DNA of 64,000 nucleotides from Persicaria tinctoria (GCA_037127255.1 JBANSL010000013.1:56693688-56757687); one strand, 5' to 3'. Shown: positions 1 through 11,780, counted from the stretch's first letter. Translations and numbers: made by a program. Notes: generated by a model not told the origin, from the sequence alone.

Positions 1-1636
1 TGTATTGCGAATGATATGTGGATCCTTTCTTCTATAGGGGCAGGTCTCTTTTACATGTCCCTTTCGAGCACAATGGTGACATATAGGAGAGGTTCTGCTT
101 CCTTTTGCCTTTACAAAGGTGGTAATGTGCTGCTTCTTTAAAAACCTTGGATTGTAACTAATACCACTTTTGTTTAGAGAACTTTGTTGCTCACCCAACA
201 TCCTATCAAGAGTGCCTTTGGATTTGGTAAAACTTATGAGGGTTGTCTGTTGGTCTTGAATCTTATTATTCAGGGAGATCGTCTCGTTCTTTAAGTCATG
301 ATGTTCACTTCTCAGAGACGAGAGATTTTGCTTGAGTTCAGATTTCTCTGAGTCAAGAGTCTTGACTTTAATGTCAAGACCTGAATAAGAAGCTTCAAGA
401 CTTTTAACCCTCATAGACAGATCCTCAATATTTCTTTCCTGGTCCACAGTTCTCTTAATAAGAGTGTTAGTCTGGGCAATAAGTTTCTCTTCATTGGCAA
501 TCATATTAGAAAGGAATTCCGATAATACCTCTTTTGGACTTGCCATAAGTTCTCTTACAGTTACCTCAAGCTTCTCATCGTGGGATTCATCTCCTGAGGC
601 CATAAGACAAACATTGGCCTTCTCATCATCGGAGTCAGAGTCAGAATCGCTCCAAGTTGCCACCATGGCTTTCTTTTTCCATTTATCACCCTTCTTGGAC
701 TGGCTTTTCACCACATTCAAAACAAGACAAAGGTTTAGTCTTCTTATCATATTTGTTGTATTGAGACTTACCTCGAAATTTAGAAGACTCTGATCCATCC
801 TTGTTGTTGAATTGTTTCTTCATTTTGAGGATTCGAGCAAAGCCTCCTGTGAAAAGAGCAAAATGATCATCATCATCGTCATCCCCATCTTCGAAATCAG
901 ATCCATCTTTGGGCTCATCCTTCTTAGACTTGAGCGCCAGGTTCTTAGTGCTTGATGGAAGTTCTCCATCGTTTTCATTAAGGATCATCTCATGCGTAAT
1001 TAGTTTCCCAAGCAGGTCATCAAGGGGCAAAGTAGTGAGGTCTTGGGCTTCCTCTATGGCTGTAACTTTGGGACCCCACTTTTCTTTTGGGAGGCACCTC
1101 AATATCTTTCTTACTTTCTCAACGTTCGTAAAGCTCTTGCCAAGGGAGTCAAGGTTGTTGGTGATTTCCATGAATCGTGTGAACATGGCCTTGATAGACT
1201 CACCAGGCTTCATTTTGAAAAGCTCATACTTTCGAAGGAAGATACTGATCTTGGTGTCCTTCACTTGGCTGGTTCCTTCATAGGTGACGACCAGCTTTTC
1301 CCAAATCTCTTTAGCTGACCTACAAGATGAAATACGGTTAAACTCATCAGTGCTAAGACCATAATAAAATAAGTTAATAGCCCTGTAGTTTTTGGAGACG
1401 AGTTCAAGATCCGCTTGGATGTATTCAGACTCCTTCTTTGCGACTTTGGTTCCATTTGGTCCGTCTTTCTCTGGAATCTTTGGACCATTCTCTATAATGT
1501 TCCAAAGTTCCAGATCTTGGTCTATGATGAACATCTTCATCAATGATCTCCAGTGGACAAAGTTGTTTCTTACAAAGAGTGGTGGTCTGCTAGTAGACCT
1601 TCCCTGTGCTAATCCTCCGCTTGCTTCACCAGACAT
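1..1636 (-). pseudogene. gag: Copia gag polyprotein, frameshifted, C-terminus outside window
   Basis: Nucleocapsid precursor of a copia-type element, which would package element RNA in cytoplasmic particles. The ATG at 1636 opens 316 codons to 686, with the plant copia gag pattern: a WRSLM motif near residue 30, then the conserved helical gag domain (residues ~45-220), then an acidic Asp-rich stretch (~245-260). The first zinc knuckle starts with CFEC but its His/Cys half is missing, and the frame closes at 686. A second minus-strand frame carries on past ~705 to position 1. It encodes a long Lys/Glu/Ser-rich coiled-coil-like segment and a complete knuckle of form CX2CX4HX4C at ~40-81. One indel near 700-715 therefore breaks the gene. 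The ATG was chosen because it lies just downstream of the primer site. Confidence 0.85.
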
Positions 1637-1680
1637 GAACGAAAACTCACAAGATTGTTAGATCAAAAGCAGTGAGTAAA

Positions 1681-1693
1681 GCTCTAATACCAA
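1681..1693 (-). promoter_or_regulatory. Primer-binding site (initiator Met tRNA type)
   Basis: The minus strand reads TTGGTATTAGAGC. This matches the 3' end complement of initiator methionine tRNA used by most plant copia elements, with one C-to-T change. It sits directly next to the inferred LTR end at 1695 and about 45 bp upstream of the gag ATG. Confidence 0.85.
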
Positions 1694-1694
1694 T

Positions 1695-2718
1695 TGAAGG
1701 TTCGATAATGTAAAACAAAGTAATATAAAGATACTCTAGAAGGGGGGCTTGAATAGAGTATACCAGTTTTTCGCAGATAATCTCAAGACTTTTGAAGCTC
1801 GTGCAAAACCCTTTGAGATTAGACTTAGTCTTTTCTCTGAAAACCTAAATCAAAAAGTTAAACAATTCGAACCAAGTGCGGAAATAAGGTAAAGCAGTAA
1901 ATAAAGAACTCGATGAATTGTTTACGAGGTTCGGCACAAACTTGGCCTACGTCCCCGCCTAGGGTTCTTCCACAACCCTAGGATTCAACCGGCTTTTATT
2001 GATTCACAAGACTTAGGATCCTAGTAGCTCACCGAGAAGCCTCTCTCCTAAACAATTGCAATCTAGTCAACTCACGTTTCCTTGGAGTCATAGACCAATC
2101 TAGAAGAGCCCCACCTCTCTATGCTATCTAGTACAATCCTCTTACACTTAGTGAATCAATCGCCTAGTGTTCACTTTCTGAGTTACAAACTCTCGAGTAT
2201 AACACTATAACAAAATATATCCTATAAGCTCAATGTGTAACTCTCAAATGCTTTGAAATGAAATAACAGACTCTTAAGGACTAGCATATAGCACATGAAG
2301 AAGACATATCTCGCTTGAAGGCTTGAGTGTATGAAAGCTTGTGTTCAACGAATAATGTTTGTCTTCTTTTCTTCCTTTTCTTTATAGAGAACAGATCGGT
2401 TCCACGGATCTTCACCAATGGCTAAGAGAGGATCATGGCTTGAACGCAATCTTCTATCTTTGGAAACTTCGGAAGCCATGATCACGATTTGATCTTTCTC
2501 AACTTTGAACGCTTAAGGAAGGATATAAAATTTAAAAAGCTTCCTGAAAGGTTAGTGAATATATAATAATATATTGGAAGCATATAATAACATATAATAA
2601 TATTCGAGCATAATAATATAGAGAACAGGTTTTGTGTTTCATCAACATTCCTAAAGCTTCAAGACCTTTGACACAAACAGACTGTCAAGGCCTTTGAAAC
2701 TTATTCCGATTTTCATCA
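1695..2718 (-). repeat. Copia 5' LTR (outer boundary approximate)
   Basis: The inner end is fixed by the primer site: plus-strand TG at 1695-1696 is the CA that ends the LTR. The outer end is placed at a CA at 2714-2718, giving about 1.0 kb. No second LTR copy is in the window, so the outer end and the target duplication cannot be verified. Confidence 0.55.
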
Positions 2719-3736
2719 AGGGAGTGGAGTTATCACCTTATTAGAAATCCAAGCAATTATGGAGTGACGGGGTGGACAGACGGAGGTGATGCTCACAGTC
2801 AGAAGCAGCCATTACAAGGAGATAGAGTAGGAAGCACACGAAATGGAAAGATGGCGAGGGGGTGGTGGTAATATGGCGAGGACATATGGAAAAGGTGATT
2901 GCATAGAATAGAGGTGGTGGACAGAAGAATCGACATTGTTGCGGTTCTTCTAGCTTCCTTCTTACTCGACCAAGAATCAAATAAGATTAGGGTCACACTT
3001 TTCTGAAGAGAGAGATAAGAGTGGGTGGGTGTGAAAATTGGGCGCTCCATTTTTTTTAATTAGATAAAAATTCGAGGCTAGACAAATCTGGACCTCGAAG
3101 ACCGATAAGCTGAACGAGATGTGGACGTAGACGAACGAACGAAGCCAAGCACTACCCAGAAGTAATATCGCAGGTCAGCGGTACATTAGGAGTCACATGT
3201 GAGTAGTGAACATGAACCTCCAAGGAAACAACCTTTCGGGGAAAAGGAGACACCTCAATACACACTACCACGACCCCAACATGTCCCTACTCCAAAAAAC
3301 CAGAACCCCATCAATTGGAGAAGAAAGTCTAAACACATCGAACGTAAAGCTCAACACCGCCTGAACCGAAAGCACCAGAAACCCTAGCGAGAATTAGCTT
3401 ACCCAACCGGGATTTATTTATTATTAGTTATATATTAATATTAATACTAAATTTTAAATTTATTTATAACAATTTTCTACGGGCCAGCTTTGGCCCCAAG
3501 ATATTTAGCTTGGGCCTAAAACACTTTAGTCGGGTTGCGCGCCCTGGGCCCAAAGCATTACCTTGGTCCCAAAGGACGAGCCCGAAACAACCGAACACAC
3601 TCTCAGACCCAGAATGAACAAAGAAGGACGTCAGGGAGAGGGCAGAGCATCAGGCCGCCGGAGATAAAAAAAATGAAATAAACATCCCTTTAATAGTTTG
3701 AGATCAAGTGCGTAGTTGCAAATTGCAAGCTTATAT
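2719..3736. other. Intergenic stretch without recognisable gene
   Basis: Only short overlapping frames occur on both strands (longest about 80 codons), with no recognisable domain. The sequence at 3400-3470 is very AT-rich. I see no element ends. Confidence 0.5.
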
Positions 3737-4029
3737 TGTAATGGCCCGTGATTATGATTCTCGGGTTAAGTTTCGAGGGATGAAACCCCTCGTTGGGATC
3801 TTACACTCCGAGTACAGGCTGAAGGTTTGAAATCAAACATTAGTGCTTTAAAGTGGAGATTTCGTACCCCAAAACAAGCGAAGGGCCATTGGGTGCCCAG
3901 AACCTGTCCTATTTGACAGAGTCGTAAAATCCATTCATCATGCAAACTAGCAAAATTCTAAAACTACATAAGGTCGCTACGGCGGAACCGGGTCAATGCG
4001 TAATCCAAATATTCAAATCCAAATCATTA
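3737..4029 (-). repeat. Old Tekay-type LTR, segment 1 (3' end)
   Basis: The plus strand begins TGTAATGGCCCGTGATTATG and continues with sequence matching, in reverse complement, the 3' ends of the two Tekay LTRs in this window (the stretch ending CCGTTACA). Matching continues through the segment around 3960-4020, which resembles the LTR part containing GACCCGGCTCTGCCG. Many substitutions indicate an old copy. No primer site adjoins the left end, so this is a 3' LTR outer end or a solo LTR. It is interrupted at 4030 by a Harbinger-like insertion. Confidence 0.8.
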
Positions 4030-5253
4030 GAGCAACCCCAACAGCTATGATAAAAATTCTCTATTTTAGAGATCAAAATATCAAAATCTCTACAAAAAAA
4101 TTACTCTAACTCTAACATCTTCTCTATTTTACAGATTTTTACATTTATTATATACTATAATAAATAAGCGCATTTATTAGGTATATTTAATTCCACATTT
4201 CTAAAAACTTCATTTAAACTTAATTCCAACATTTAACATCACATTTCTAACATAAACTAACATTTAAACTTAATTTCTAACATTTTTTTACTTAATTCTA
4301 ACATTCATATCATTTAAACTTTTTGGTGAGCCATTGATTGTATTTTATCGAATTTTTAATCTATTTCGAATTCTTGTAAATTTAATTTTCACAGTTTGAT
4401 TTCGAAATACATTAAGCACATTTTCTAATTTATGTAGTTTAGTTAAAATTTTGTTATTCTAAGATATAAGTTGGTCTGGGGATTTGTGGTGTTTCAATCT
4501 AAACAAAAATAAATAATTACATTTTGTAAAGTAAATTGGGAGGATTTGTTTAAAAAAATAGAATTATGGGTTAATTTTTGTAAATTCATATAAACTTCAA
4601 CCCTAACTATTAACTATATGCTCTCCTGCATAGCGCCGCTCGATCACCACTCATCCGTCTTCTTCTTCTTCTTCAACTACTCCCTTCCATGATAATCTTG
4701 TGCAATTAATCTTGTAGATTTCGAATTGATCTTTCTTCTTCGACCTCTCGCACGCCCTTGTCCTCTCTCTCGTTTCCGCCCTCTCTCTCGGACGCCACTA
4801 CGAGCCTTGCTTTTGATGGCCGCCCTCAGTCCTCTCCCCACCTTCCTTCTCACTTGCCATTGGGGACCCCTAAGACCAAGGCCCCTTCTCCTTTCTCCTC
4901 CTATGTCGACCGTCATCGCAGGCCAGATGGACGTCTCGCCTCCAGCCGACGTCGATGACCGCCGCTAGTTGCCGTCAAGCCCTGAAACTCCCCTCCTTCC
5001 GTCGAATGCAGCAGCGAAAGTGAAAGCAAAGTGGCAAATTGAAGTTTTGCAACGTTAAATTCTACCTAGGATGAAGTAAAACAGTAAATTATAGAGATCA
5101 AAACTCTTTCTCCAAATTTACAGATTTTTCTCTTTTCTCTATCAATTTCTCTATTTTGCAGATCACTTTGCAGGAGCTGTTGGGGTGAAAAAATAGGTTT
5201 TTTTCCTAAAATTTCTCATTTTTTCTATTTTGCAGATGTTGTTGGGCTTGCTC
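4030..5253. mobile_element. Harbinger-like non-autonomous DNA transposon
   Basis: The element begins GAGCAACCCCAACAGC and ends with its imperfect inverse (GTTGTTGGGCTTGCTC), and is flanked on both sides by TTA (4027-4029 and 5254-5256). A TTA duplication and GAGCA..CCAACA-type termini are characteristic of PIF/Harbinger-type plant elements. No transposase is encoded. A short inner copy of the terminal motif lies near 5170-5185. The middle (4625-5000) is GC-rich, unlike the AT-rich arms, and may be acquired sequence. The pre-insertion site is within an old LTR, which supports the boundaries. Confidence 0.8.
4620..5000. other. GC-rich core of the Harbinger-like element
   Basis: CT-rich, GC-rich segment with open frames of 60-80 codons in several phases, including one with ATG at 4726 and a downstream in-frame ATGGCCGCC context near 4816. 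It resembles a 5' leader plus start of a plant gene, but I recognise no protein family. Confidence 0.3.
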
Positions 5254-5256
5254 TTA

Positions 5257-5713
5257 GTAATTTAGTGAAGTCAGAGGCTCAGCTCTCTCTTTCCACAATG
5301 TCAAAATCCCGAGGTCATTGAGCCAAATCAACATCATTATACATATATGACATACCTAAAAAAAATACAGGGCGTGGGATCATTGTGAGGCCCACACACA
5401 TGACTAGATCCTATTGTAATCATACCATATACGTTATTCCTAATATCATGCTTCTAATGCAAGACAAGAATTTAAATCACACAAGTCATGCTTATCATGA
5501 TATATATATATTTATGTGCAGAAAGTGCGATAAATGACCCAAAGAATGCCAAGTGGCATATCCCTGTCCTACATCTTCCCCCCTTCCCGCTAGGGCAGAC
5601 ACTGGCCAGTTCGGTGCTATAGCATAGCAAACCCATCATCATATACGTGCATCAATAATGAATCATCATTATCTCATATCACTATCATGCTCATCATAGT
5701 TAAGCTTATAATT
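5257..5713 (-). repeat. Old Tekay-type LTR, segment 2
   Basis: Continuation of the minus-oriented LTR after the Harbinger-like insertion. The 5510-5713 part aligns in reverse complement with LTR sequence at 55680-55900 (shared landmarks include CACTGGCCAGTTCG and the ATATCCC block). It is cut at 5714 by the CACTA-like element and resumes at ~11278. Confidence 0.75.
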
Positions 5714-6648
5714 CACTACTAGAAAACTTCAATTAGACATCTGTTGTCAATAGATGTCTTTCAAAAAAAATTCTGATCTCTTTGTGCGTGTAGTAAAAGA
5801 TCCAAACTTCCACATCGGTTTTAAGCAGATGTCTTTTCTTAATTAGAGACCCTAAATTTTGGTTATGACATATTCACTTGTTTATGAATATTCATGATTT
5901 GTCATTTGAAAACATGTGAAGATGTCATCCTAAAGCAAAAAAGTGACATTTACATCTTTAATTATAAAATAAGTAATGTCTTAAGAGATAATAGACAACA
6001 GTTTTTGTTTTAGCGATCACATTTATAATCATGTCCGATATATAATTTATGATTTTATATTATTTTAATTTAACTGACCACATGAAATATAAGCATAACT
6101 AATGTATTTCCATATTATCGACATCGCATTCAGAGTATTCATTCTCTGTGTATTAATTTCATGTTCATTATATGTGATATTATATTGTTCTAAAATAATG
6201 TACTATTATGATTGTATACACAGAAGATGTCGTTTCCCACATTTATTTCAGTTTTTTCAAAATAAAATGATGTTGTTGCTGCAATGACACATCGATTTAT
6301 TTGAAAGATAACAATGTTACTTTGACAAATATATATCAGTTCATATATCATTGTAATGTTCAATCAGGTGTTGCACATTGATTTAAATGAATGAACTGAT
6401 GTGTATATAATTTTATTGACATCTGTTTCCATAAACTAATATGATGTTAAAGGTATGAACGCACTACTATTTTCATATATAATCCGATGTCTTTTATTTC
6501 GATACACAACACGCTTTTGTCGATAGAACATCGCATTTTGTTTGTTCTTCGAAATGATAGTTCGTTTAATGAAAACATGTACATAAATACTAGCACCATA
6601 TTGTAACATTTACAAAATACGACGCCGCTATTCATAGCCACAAAATTG

Positions 6649-6755
6649 GCTAGCCACAACATCTCAAATAAAGGTAAGGCTAGCCCACATATCTACGACA
6701 TACATTACCTAGCTAGCCACCACATCTCAAAAATAAGGTAAGGCTAGCCCGAACG
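6649..6755 (+). repeat. Short direct repeat, two copies
   Basis: A block containing GGCTAGCCACAACATCTC and AAGGTAAGGCTAGCCC (6647-6688) is repeated with few changes at 6711-6752, a period of about 63 bp. Confidence 0.7.
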
Positions 6756-6891
6756 CCTACATCGATTAGGGTATGATACACCAACATTCATACCATAAAT
6801 GTTTTAAAACATAAAACCCAAAAAATGTGGTTCACCTACATTTTCAATCAACAATAGCAAGCAGGTACGTCATTTTCTTTCATTGTGAACT

Positions 6892-9050
6892 TTGTGTGTT
6901 TGTATAAGAGATGGCAAGACCTTGGGAACTGGGGTGGGTAACCATAAACAACTTCTTCACTTCCTTCGGCTTTCTTCGTGGTTTAGATTGAATGTTCACA
7001 AGGACTCATTTTTTAGGCCACTTCATATGCCTACCTACGGGGTCTCTGAAATTTCAGCAAACATCACGCAACAAACAACAATAAAAAACACACAATATCA
7101 CATAGACAGTCTAGAATTGAACCACAATATTTCACAAGATATGGATCTAAAATATTCACCTAAAGCATGTAGGGATGAAAACTGAATGCTATATTAATGA
7201 TGGAATAGCATCAAGGTGACCATAAAAGCGTTAGATCTTGTAATATTTGCTAGGAAATACTTTAAAAATAGATTGTCTAGAATCGAACCACAATAACTGA
7301 AAATCTCCGCATCAAACCAATTTTCAAATCCCGTTAAGCATTATGACCGGATAAATCCTCTTCTAATATTATTAGATAAAGACAATTATTATGCAACATT
7401 TATCTAGATTTTAGTAAGAAACATGACCCATGAGAGTTTGCTTAAAGAGAAACCTAAGCGTAGACAAAATAAATCACCTTTCACTAGAAAAAATAAATTT
7501 CCAATTGCTAGTATCTTAGAGATCAGATAGAATGAGGAAGGGCATTTGCTATATACCTTCGCAGTGATCATATAGAAAAATGCTTTCTTGCTTCATCAAT
7601 TCAGACGTAGACAATCATTTATAATTAAAATGTTGTTTGGACTCAATCTAAAACTTGGTTGTCTTCCCATCTTGCTAAAGAGTCCTAATTTTCAGAAAAG
7701 AATCCAATATCATCACATGAGAATACCTTAGCTTTTCAAGCAAAGCAAAACGAGAACATGGAGAAAATCGAAGCAAAGCAGGATGATAGATAGACACGAA
7801 TCCTACCAGTGGGGTCATAATAAGCTTTAATCTATTTATTTTTACCACACCAACATCTCTTTTCAATAGGCTTGCATTTTCTAGGTTCTTCGGCTCCTCA
7901 AATGATCTAGTTACAAAAATATTTAGAGGAAGGCCAATAGAAGCAAAAATAATTAAAAGCTGATCCTCTTACAAAAAGCTTAATCCTTAATAGAAGCAAA
8001 TAATTAATCCAAATAGAAGCAAATATAAGATGTTCATCTTCATTAGCAGAATGAGAAAAAGATCATTCAAACACAAGCTGATCATCTCCAAATAGAAGCA
8101 AAAATAATTAAAAGCTGATCCTCTTACAAAAAGCTTAATCCTTAATAGAAGCAAATAATTAATCCAAATAGAAGCAAAAATAAGATGTTCATCTTCATTA
8201 GCAGAATGAGAAAAAGATCATTCAAACACAAGCTGATCCTCTTACAAAAAGCTTAATCCTTAATAGAAGCAACAATAAGAGGATCTCAACAATACTGTTT
8301 ATTACCATCAATCTTTGGACAAGATCATTAAACCAAGGATTGATCGATTGACTAGATGACCTTAAGACGTGGAGTCCAAAATGACCCTAAGACGTGGAGT
8401 CCATCAGTTAATCAAATATGGAACTATCTAATCCAAATATTTACAATAAAATTGTAACAGCAAAACAAGACACTTGATTGCACAAGGAGCAGAATTCAGC
8501 CAAGTGTTTTTTCTCTTTCATGGAATTAAGAATGTAGCAAGTTATATATAATAGTGATAGTGTCAAAAGAGGCAAACATAAATTACTATTACTCGACTTA
8601 ATGTAATCTCAAATACATTTAAGTAAATATATCAAGGTTATTTTCAGGTAAATCAATTTGTAAAGAATGGATAGAGACTAAATTAAAACACTCATTATTT
8701 TTTTATTCATCACCAGTTTCCATGAACTAAACAAATTAACAGTGAGGTGCTAACAAAATAGCAAATCTACCTTTCTGCGGATGAAATAAAGCCCTAAATG
8801 ACCATTCTGCATGCATTTTATGAGTGCATGGACTGCTCATAGGTATAATATGCAGAGAGAAAAAGACAGATACAAGAATACACATATCTGCAAAACTTGC
8901 ATGCAGTCACAAATTATGTAACTTGATAACCTACAAATTACAACTAACACATTAGAAAAACAAGAACTAATATACCAATCCATCAAGTCTAACAGAAGAT
9001 GGAACTGATAATTGCAATATCTATATAAATTGCAATATCTATATGTTTAC
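6892..9050. other. CACTA interior without identified gene
   Basis: AT-rich sequence. A plus-strand frame at 6892-7185 begins with a peptide containing IRDGKTLGTGV, which faintly recalls the C-terminal domain of EF-Tu-type factors, but the rest does not match and I do not claim it. A 63-codon minus frame at 7675-7866 is unrecognised. Confidence 0.3.
7936..8272 (+). repeat. Tandem duplication, period 155 bp
   Basis: A unit starting AATAGAAGCAAAAATAATT at 7936 recurs almost exactly from 8091. A third partial copy (CTCTTACAAAAAGCTTAATC) is near 8235-8272. It is non-coding and AT-rich. Confidence 0.85.
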
Positions 9051-9297
9051 CTCTCTCAATGTTGCTTTTACTCAGCTTTCCCGACGACATCTCTAACAAA
9101 TCCATCAGGCATCGAGCACAGTGAGCCATATCAAAGGAGCTGGATGGGAAAGGAAGCCGTTGAGTAGAGATGATGCCAAGGATTGCCAGGATGCCACACT
9201 CAAGAGCAAATTGAACTTGTGCTTCATGATTATCCCTCGGTGCAAGAGAGACCGTCAAGATTCCGTGATCCAACAGATCACCTCCCCAACTCGCAAC
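9051..9297 (-). pseudogene. Captured exon of a PMT-type (DUF248/Methyltransf_29) methyltransferase
   Basis: Minus-strand frame open for 82 codons, bounded by a splice-like acceptor (TTGTAG before 9297) and donor (GTAAAC after 9051). The peptide reads VASWGGDLLD, then LAPRDNHEAQVQFALE, then LPFPSSSFDMAHCARC. These are hallmark blocks of the plant Golgi membrane methyltransferase family that includes the PMT/QUA2-like proteins implicated in pectin methylation. In the family these blocks lie in the SAM-dependent methyltransferase core. The downstream part (SGKLSKSNIERG) only loosely fits the following GGKLL.E.NRVL region. Only one exon of a roughly 600-residue protein is present and there is no start, so it is a transposon-captured fragment. 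The absence of stops suggests recent capture or chance preservation. Confidence 0.85.
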
Positions 9298-9439
9298 CTA
9301 CAATTATTCAGCAATCAAGATATATGAGTTCACAATATAGAGCGTGAGTCAAACACAATACTCACTGTAAACGAAAAGATAGGAGGAAGAAAATAAATCG
9401 GAACTCACCCCACAGCAAGTATCAATAGATGTACGCACA

Positions 9440-10080
9440 GTGCCATCTTTTTGCAAATAACTAAGTAAATAACTTAATCACTAAATGACTAAATTGAAAC
9501 TTAATAAGAAATAGCACATGACAAATGAAAAACTTGGTAAATTTTTGTATTGACTAAAGTAAGTGATTTACCTTATTTAATAAAAGTTTATCAAGATTGA
9601 TCTAAATTATTTAGTAAAACTGAAAGCGATCTTATTTATTAAAAGAAACTGATACAAGAAACCATATTTACTAAACTGATCTAAGTCATAAACTGAATCC
9701 ATATATACTAAGTTATAAACTAAGTGATTTCAGTTAACTTAGTTTGATCAATAACATTTAAATATTTACTAAACTAATCTCAGTCATAATCTGAAACCAT
9801 ATATACTAAGTCATAAACTAAGTGGTTTCAGTTAACATATTTAGTTTTATCAATAGCATTTAAATTATTTTATCAATAACATTTAACTATTTACTAAGTT
9901 ATTTAACTTATTTATTAAAAGTTGGAGAAGTTGATCTAACCTATTTAGTAAAACTGAAACCATATATATACAAAGTCATACTAAGTCATAAACTATGATT
10001 CTAATTTATAAATTGATCAAAATTATTTGCTAAACTAAACTAAGTTATTTGCTAAACTGAAAATGGCTGATTTAGCAAAA
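9440..10080 (+). repeat. AT-rich degenerate tandem repeats
   Basis: Repeated phrases such as AAGTCATAAACTAAGTG, TTTCAGTTAAC and ATCAATAACATTTAA recur several times with an approximate spacing of 100-120 bp. Unit boundaries are irregular. Non-coding. Confidence 0.6.
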
Positions 10081-10575
10081 GTGATCAAAGTTTCATCTTG
10101 GATCTCCTTATAACCAAAGCTTCAGAAGAAGACAAGTATCAAAAGTAATGCATTTTCTTAATGCTTAAACAATAGAGGACATTTTACCAGATCCACAAAT
10201 AATGTAACAGAAAGTTGAAAGTAGATCAAAGTCCACTTGTTTGTGTAGCTAACTCACCGAAATCAGTAAATCAGCACTTCAGTCTTCAGCAAGTGAAGAA
10301 ACTCAGCAAAATCATGTGTTCCTCGCACAGTATTGTGCCATTTCAAAACCAGTGGCCTCCTCGTCACAATCCCTGCGAACACAAAGACCATATCCCTAAA
10401 CAATCAACTCTAAAACTCTTCTCAGACTACAAATGCAACTCCTAAACAAAAAAAAAATAAAATCCAGAGAAACCCTAACCAGATCCTCAGGGGAGAAAAT
10501 CGCGTCCAACTATGCTCTCGAGCACGGAGGACTTGGTAGAGCTTTGCGAAAGCTGAAGAAGGTAGATCTGTAGGT
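10070..10575 (-). pseudogene. Captured dynamin-related protein GTPase-domain exons (three)
   Basis: Three minus-strand exon-like pieces in order. Exon A (~10575-10480) reads QSSTKSSVLESIVGRDFLP then a stop and GSG, matching the dynamin P-loop and following helix (family consensus QSSGKSS, so the P-loop glycine is lost), and ends at a GT donor. Exon B (10372-10258) follows a GCAG acceptor and reads GIVTRRPLVLKW then HDFAEFLHLLK, the conserved dynamin GIVTRRPLVLQ block and the next EFLH block, with one stop near its end and a GTGAGT donor. Exon C (10119-~10070) follows a GAAG acceptor and reads KEIQDET, the next family block. In intact proteins this region binds GTP in membrane-scission and cell-plate dynamins. 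Here it is a pseudogenised capture that keeps its introns, so it was acquired as genomic DNA. Confidence 0.87.
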
Positions 10576-11277
10576 TAGCGGTCGCTGGTGAGGGTTTGAA
10601 GGGTAAGAAAGAGGAGATCTTGGGTTAGCAAATCAACAAGCAGTGGTGAAGAGATGAACAACCTTAGATCGAGGGATAAACTCTCTCAGATCTTGAGGGA
10701 GTGGGAGGGATTTAGGTGGCGGGGAAGAGGGGAGGCTTGATTTTGAGATCTGGAGAGAGGAAGAGCGAGGTCGGGGTCGGGATAGGGTTGAAGAAGACGT
10801 CAAGAGGATGGAGGCGGTGAGCGAAGGAGGAGCCTGAAGCATAGAGGAGAGGAGGAGGTGGAGGAAGGTCATCGTAGCGGTGGAACGTCGCCGGAAATGG
10901 AGGAAGGTGGAGGTGATTGAGATATGAAGCCTGGAGAGAGTGGGAGCAAAGTTTGGGTCGGGAACTCGAGATTAAGCTATGTAAATGTGGACACCCATTC
11001 AATTTGTGAAGTCTTATAATTTTTCACTAAATTTTGAAAGCCCTCCCAATTTTGTTCAAGTGTTTCAATCCCGCTTATTTTAACTTACAAAATTTAAACC
11101 CGCGCTCATTTATTTTTTTAAGAACGAGTAATTTCACATCTGTCAGAAAATTTGACAGATGTCTAAATATTTTTCAACATCACAAATTTAATAATAGACG
11201 TAACAAACTAATTTAACTTCAGGTGTTTTATTGACAGACTTAAAAGACGTGATGTCTAATTGCATAATTCTATAAAA

Positions 11278-11740
11278 CGATCAAGCTCATCTCGTATCTC
11301 GTGATAATAATGACTTAGGACAAACCCGATGGAGCTGGGCTATCCTATGACCCTACCAAAGACTCTAGGACTCACATATAACGACCATTCTCTTTTCAAA
11401 CACATAAAGAAGACGGATGCTCATTCATAAGTGAAAATCCTAAACATGATACTATATGGCATGCTCTTATACATATGCAACACCTAGTATATCCTATGAT
11501 TACATGCACATGAGAATCAATCTGAGTAAGCTCTAGGAACTTACATGGCGGTGCAAAACAATATAAGGTAGCAATCATATAGTTTAAGATCACCTAGTAA
11601 TCACAATGCAAATATAAGTCTATCTATGCAAACATACATGCACACATGATTTCATATAGTTTCACGCATCAAAAGTCTCATAGTCATATTTCCAAGTCAT
11701 CCCATATTTCATCGCAAAGCCTCAAATCTGGTTTCATTTA
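11278..11740 (-). repeat. Old Tekay-type LTR, segment 3
   Basis: Resumes exactly where segment 2 stopped: AGCTCATCTCGTATCTCGTG matches LTR sequence in reverse complement (compare 55400-55690), followed by landmarks such as CACCTAGTATAT and CAATCTGAGTAAGCTC. Similarity fades past ~11560, and the right boundary with the Athila-like element is approximate. Confidence 0.75.
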
Positions 11741-11780
11741 AATTATTATTTATTGAACTCGATTTCCTCCTAAAAAAAAT

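Larger units (their letters stand above)
1..2718 (-). mobile_element. Ty1/copia LTR retrotransposon, 5' part, truncated by window edge
   Basis: The order read on the minus strand is LTR, primer-binding site, gag, which is the 5' end of a copia-type element. The rest (protease, integrase, RT, RNase H) would lie left of position 1. The gag protein and an initiator-Met-type primer site immediately 3' of the LTR support the call. The right (outer) LTR end is inferred from a CA dinucleotide near 2714-2718 and is uncertain. Confidence 0.85.
5714..11277. mobile_element. CACTA-like non-autonomous element carrying captured gene fragments
   Basis: The left end starts CACTACTAGAAAACTTC. The right end, in reverse complement, reads ATAGAATTATGCAATTAGAC, sharing CAATTAGACATC with the left terminus, but its last CACTA bases are degenerate. 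Subterminal DNA on both sides repeats GACATC/GATGTC-type motifs, typical of CACTA elements. The flanks are the two halves of one old LTR, which confirms insertion. No TNP2 transposase is present. The interior holds exon-intron fragments of a methyltransferase and a dynamin-related protein, both on the minus strand. Confidence 0.75.

Noticed and set aside
6892..7185. Possible EF-Tu-like peptide (IRDGKTLGTGV)
   Set aside because: Only about 11 residues look familiar; flanking translation does not match the family.
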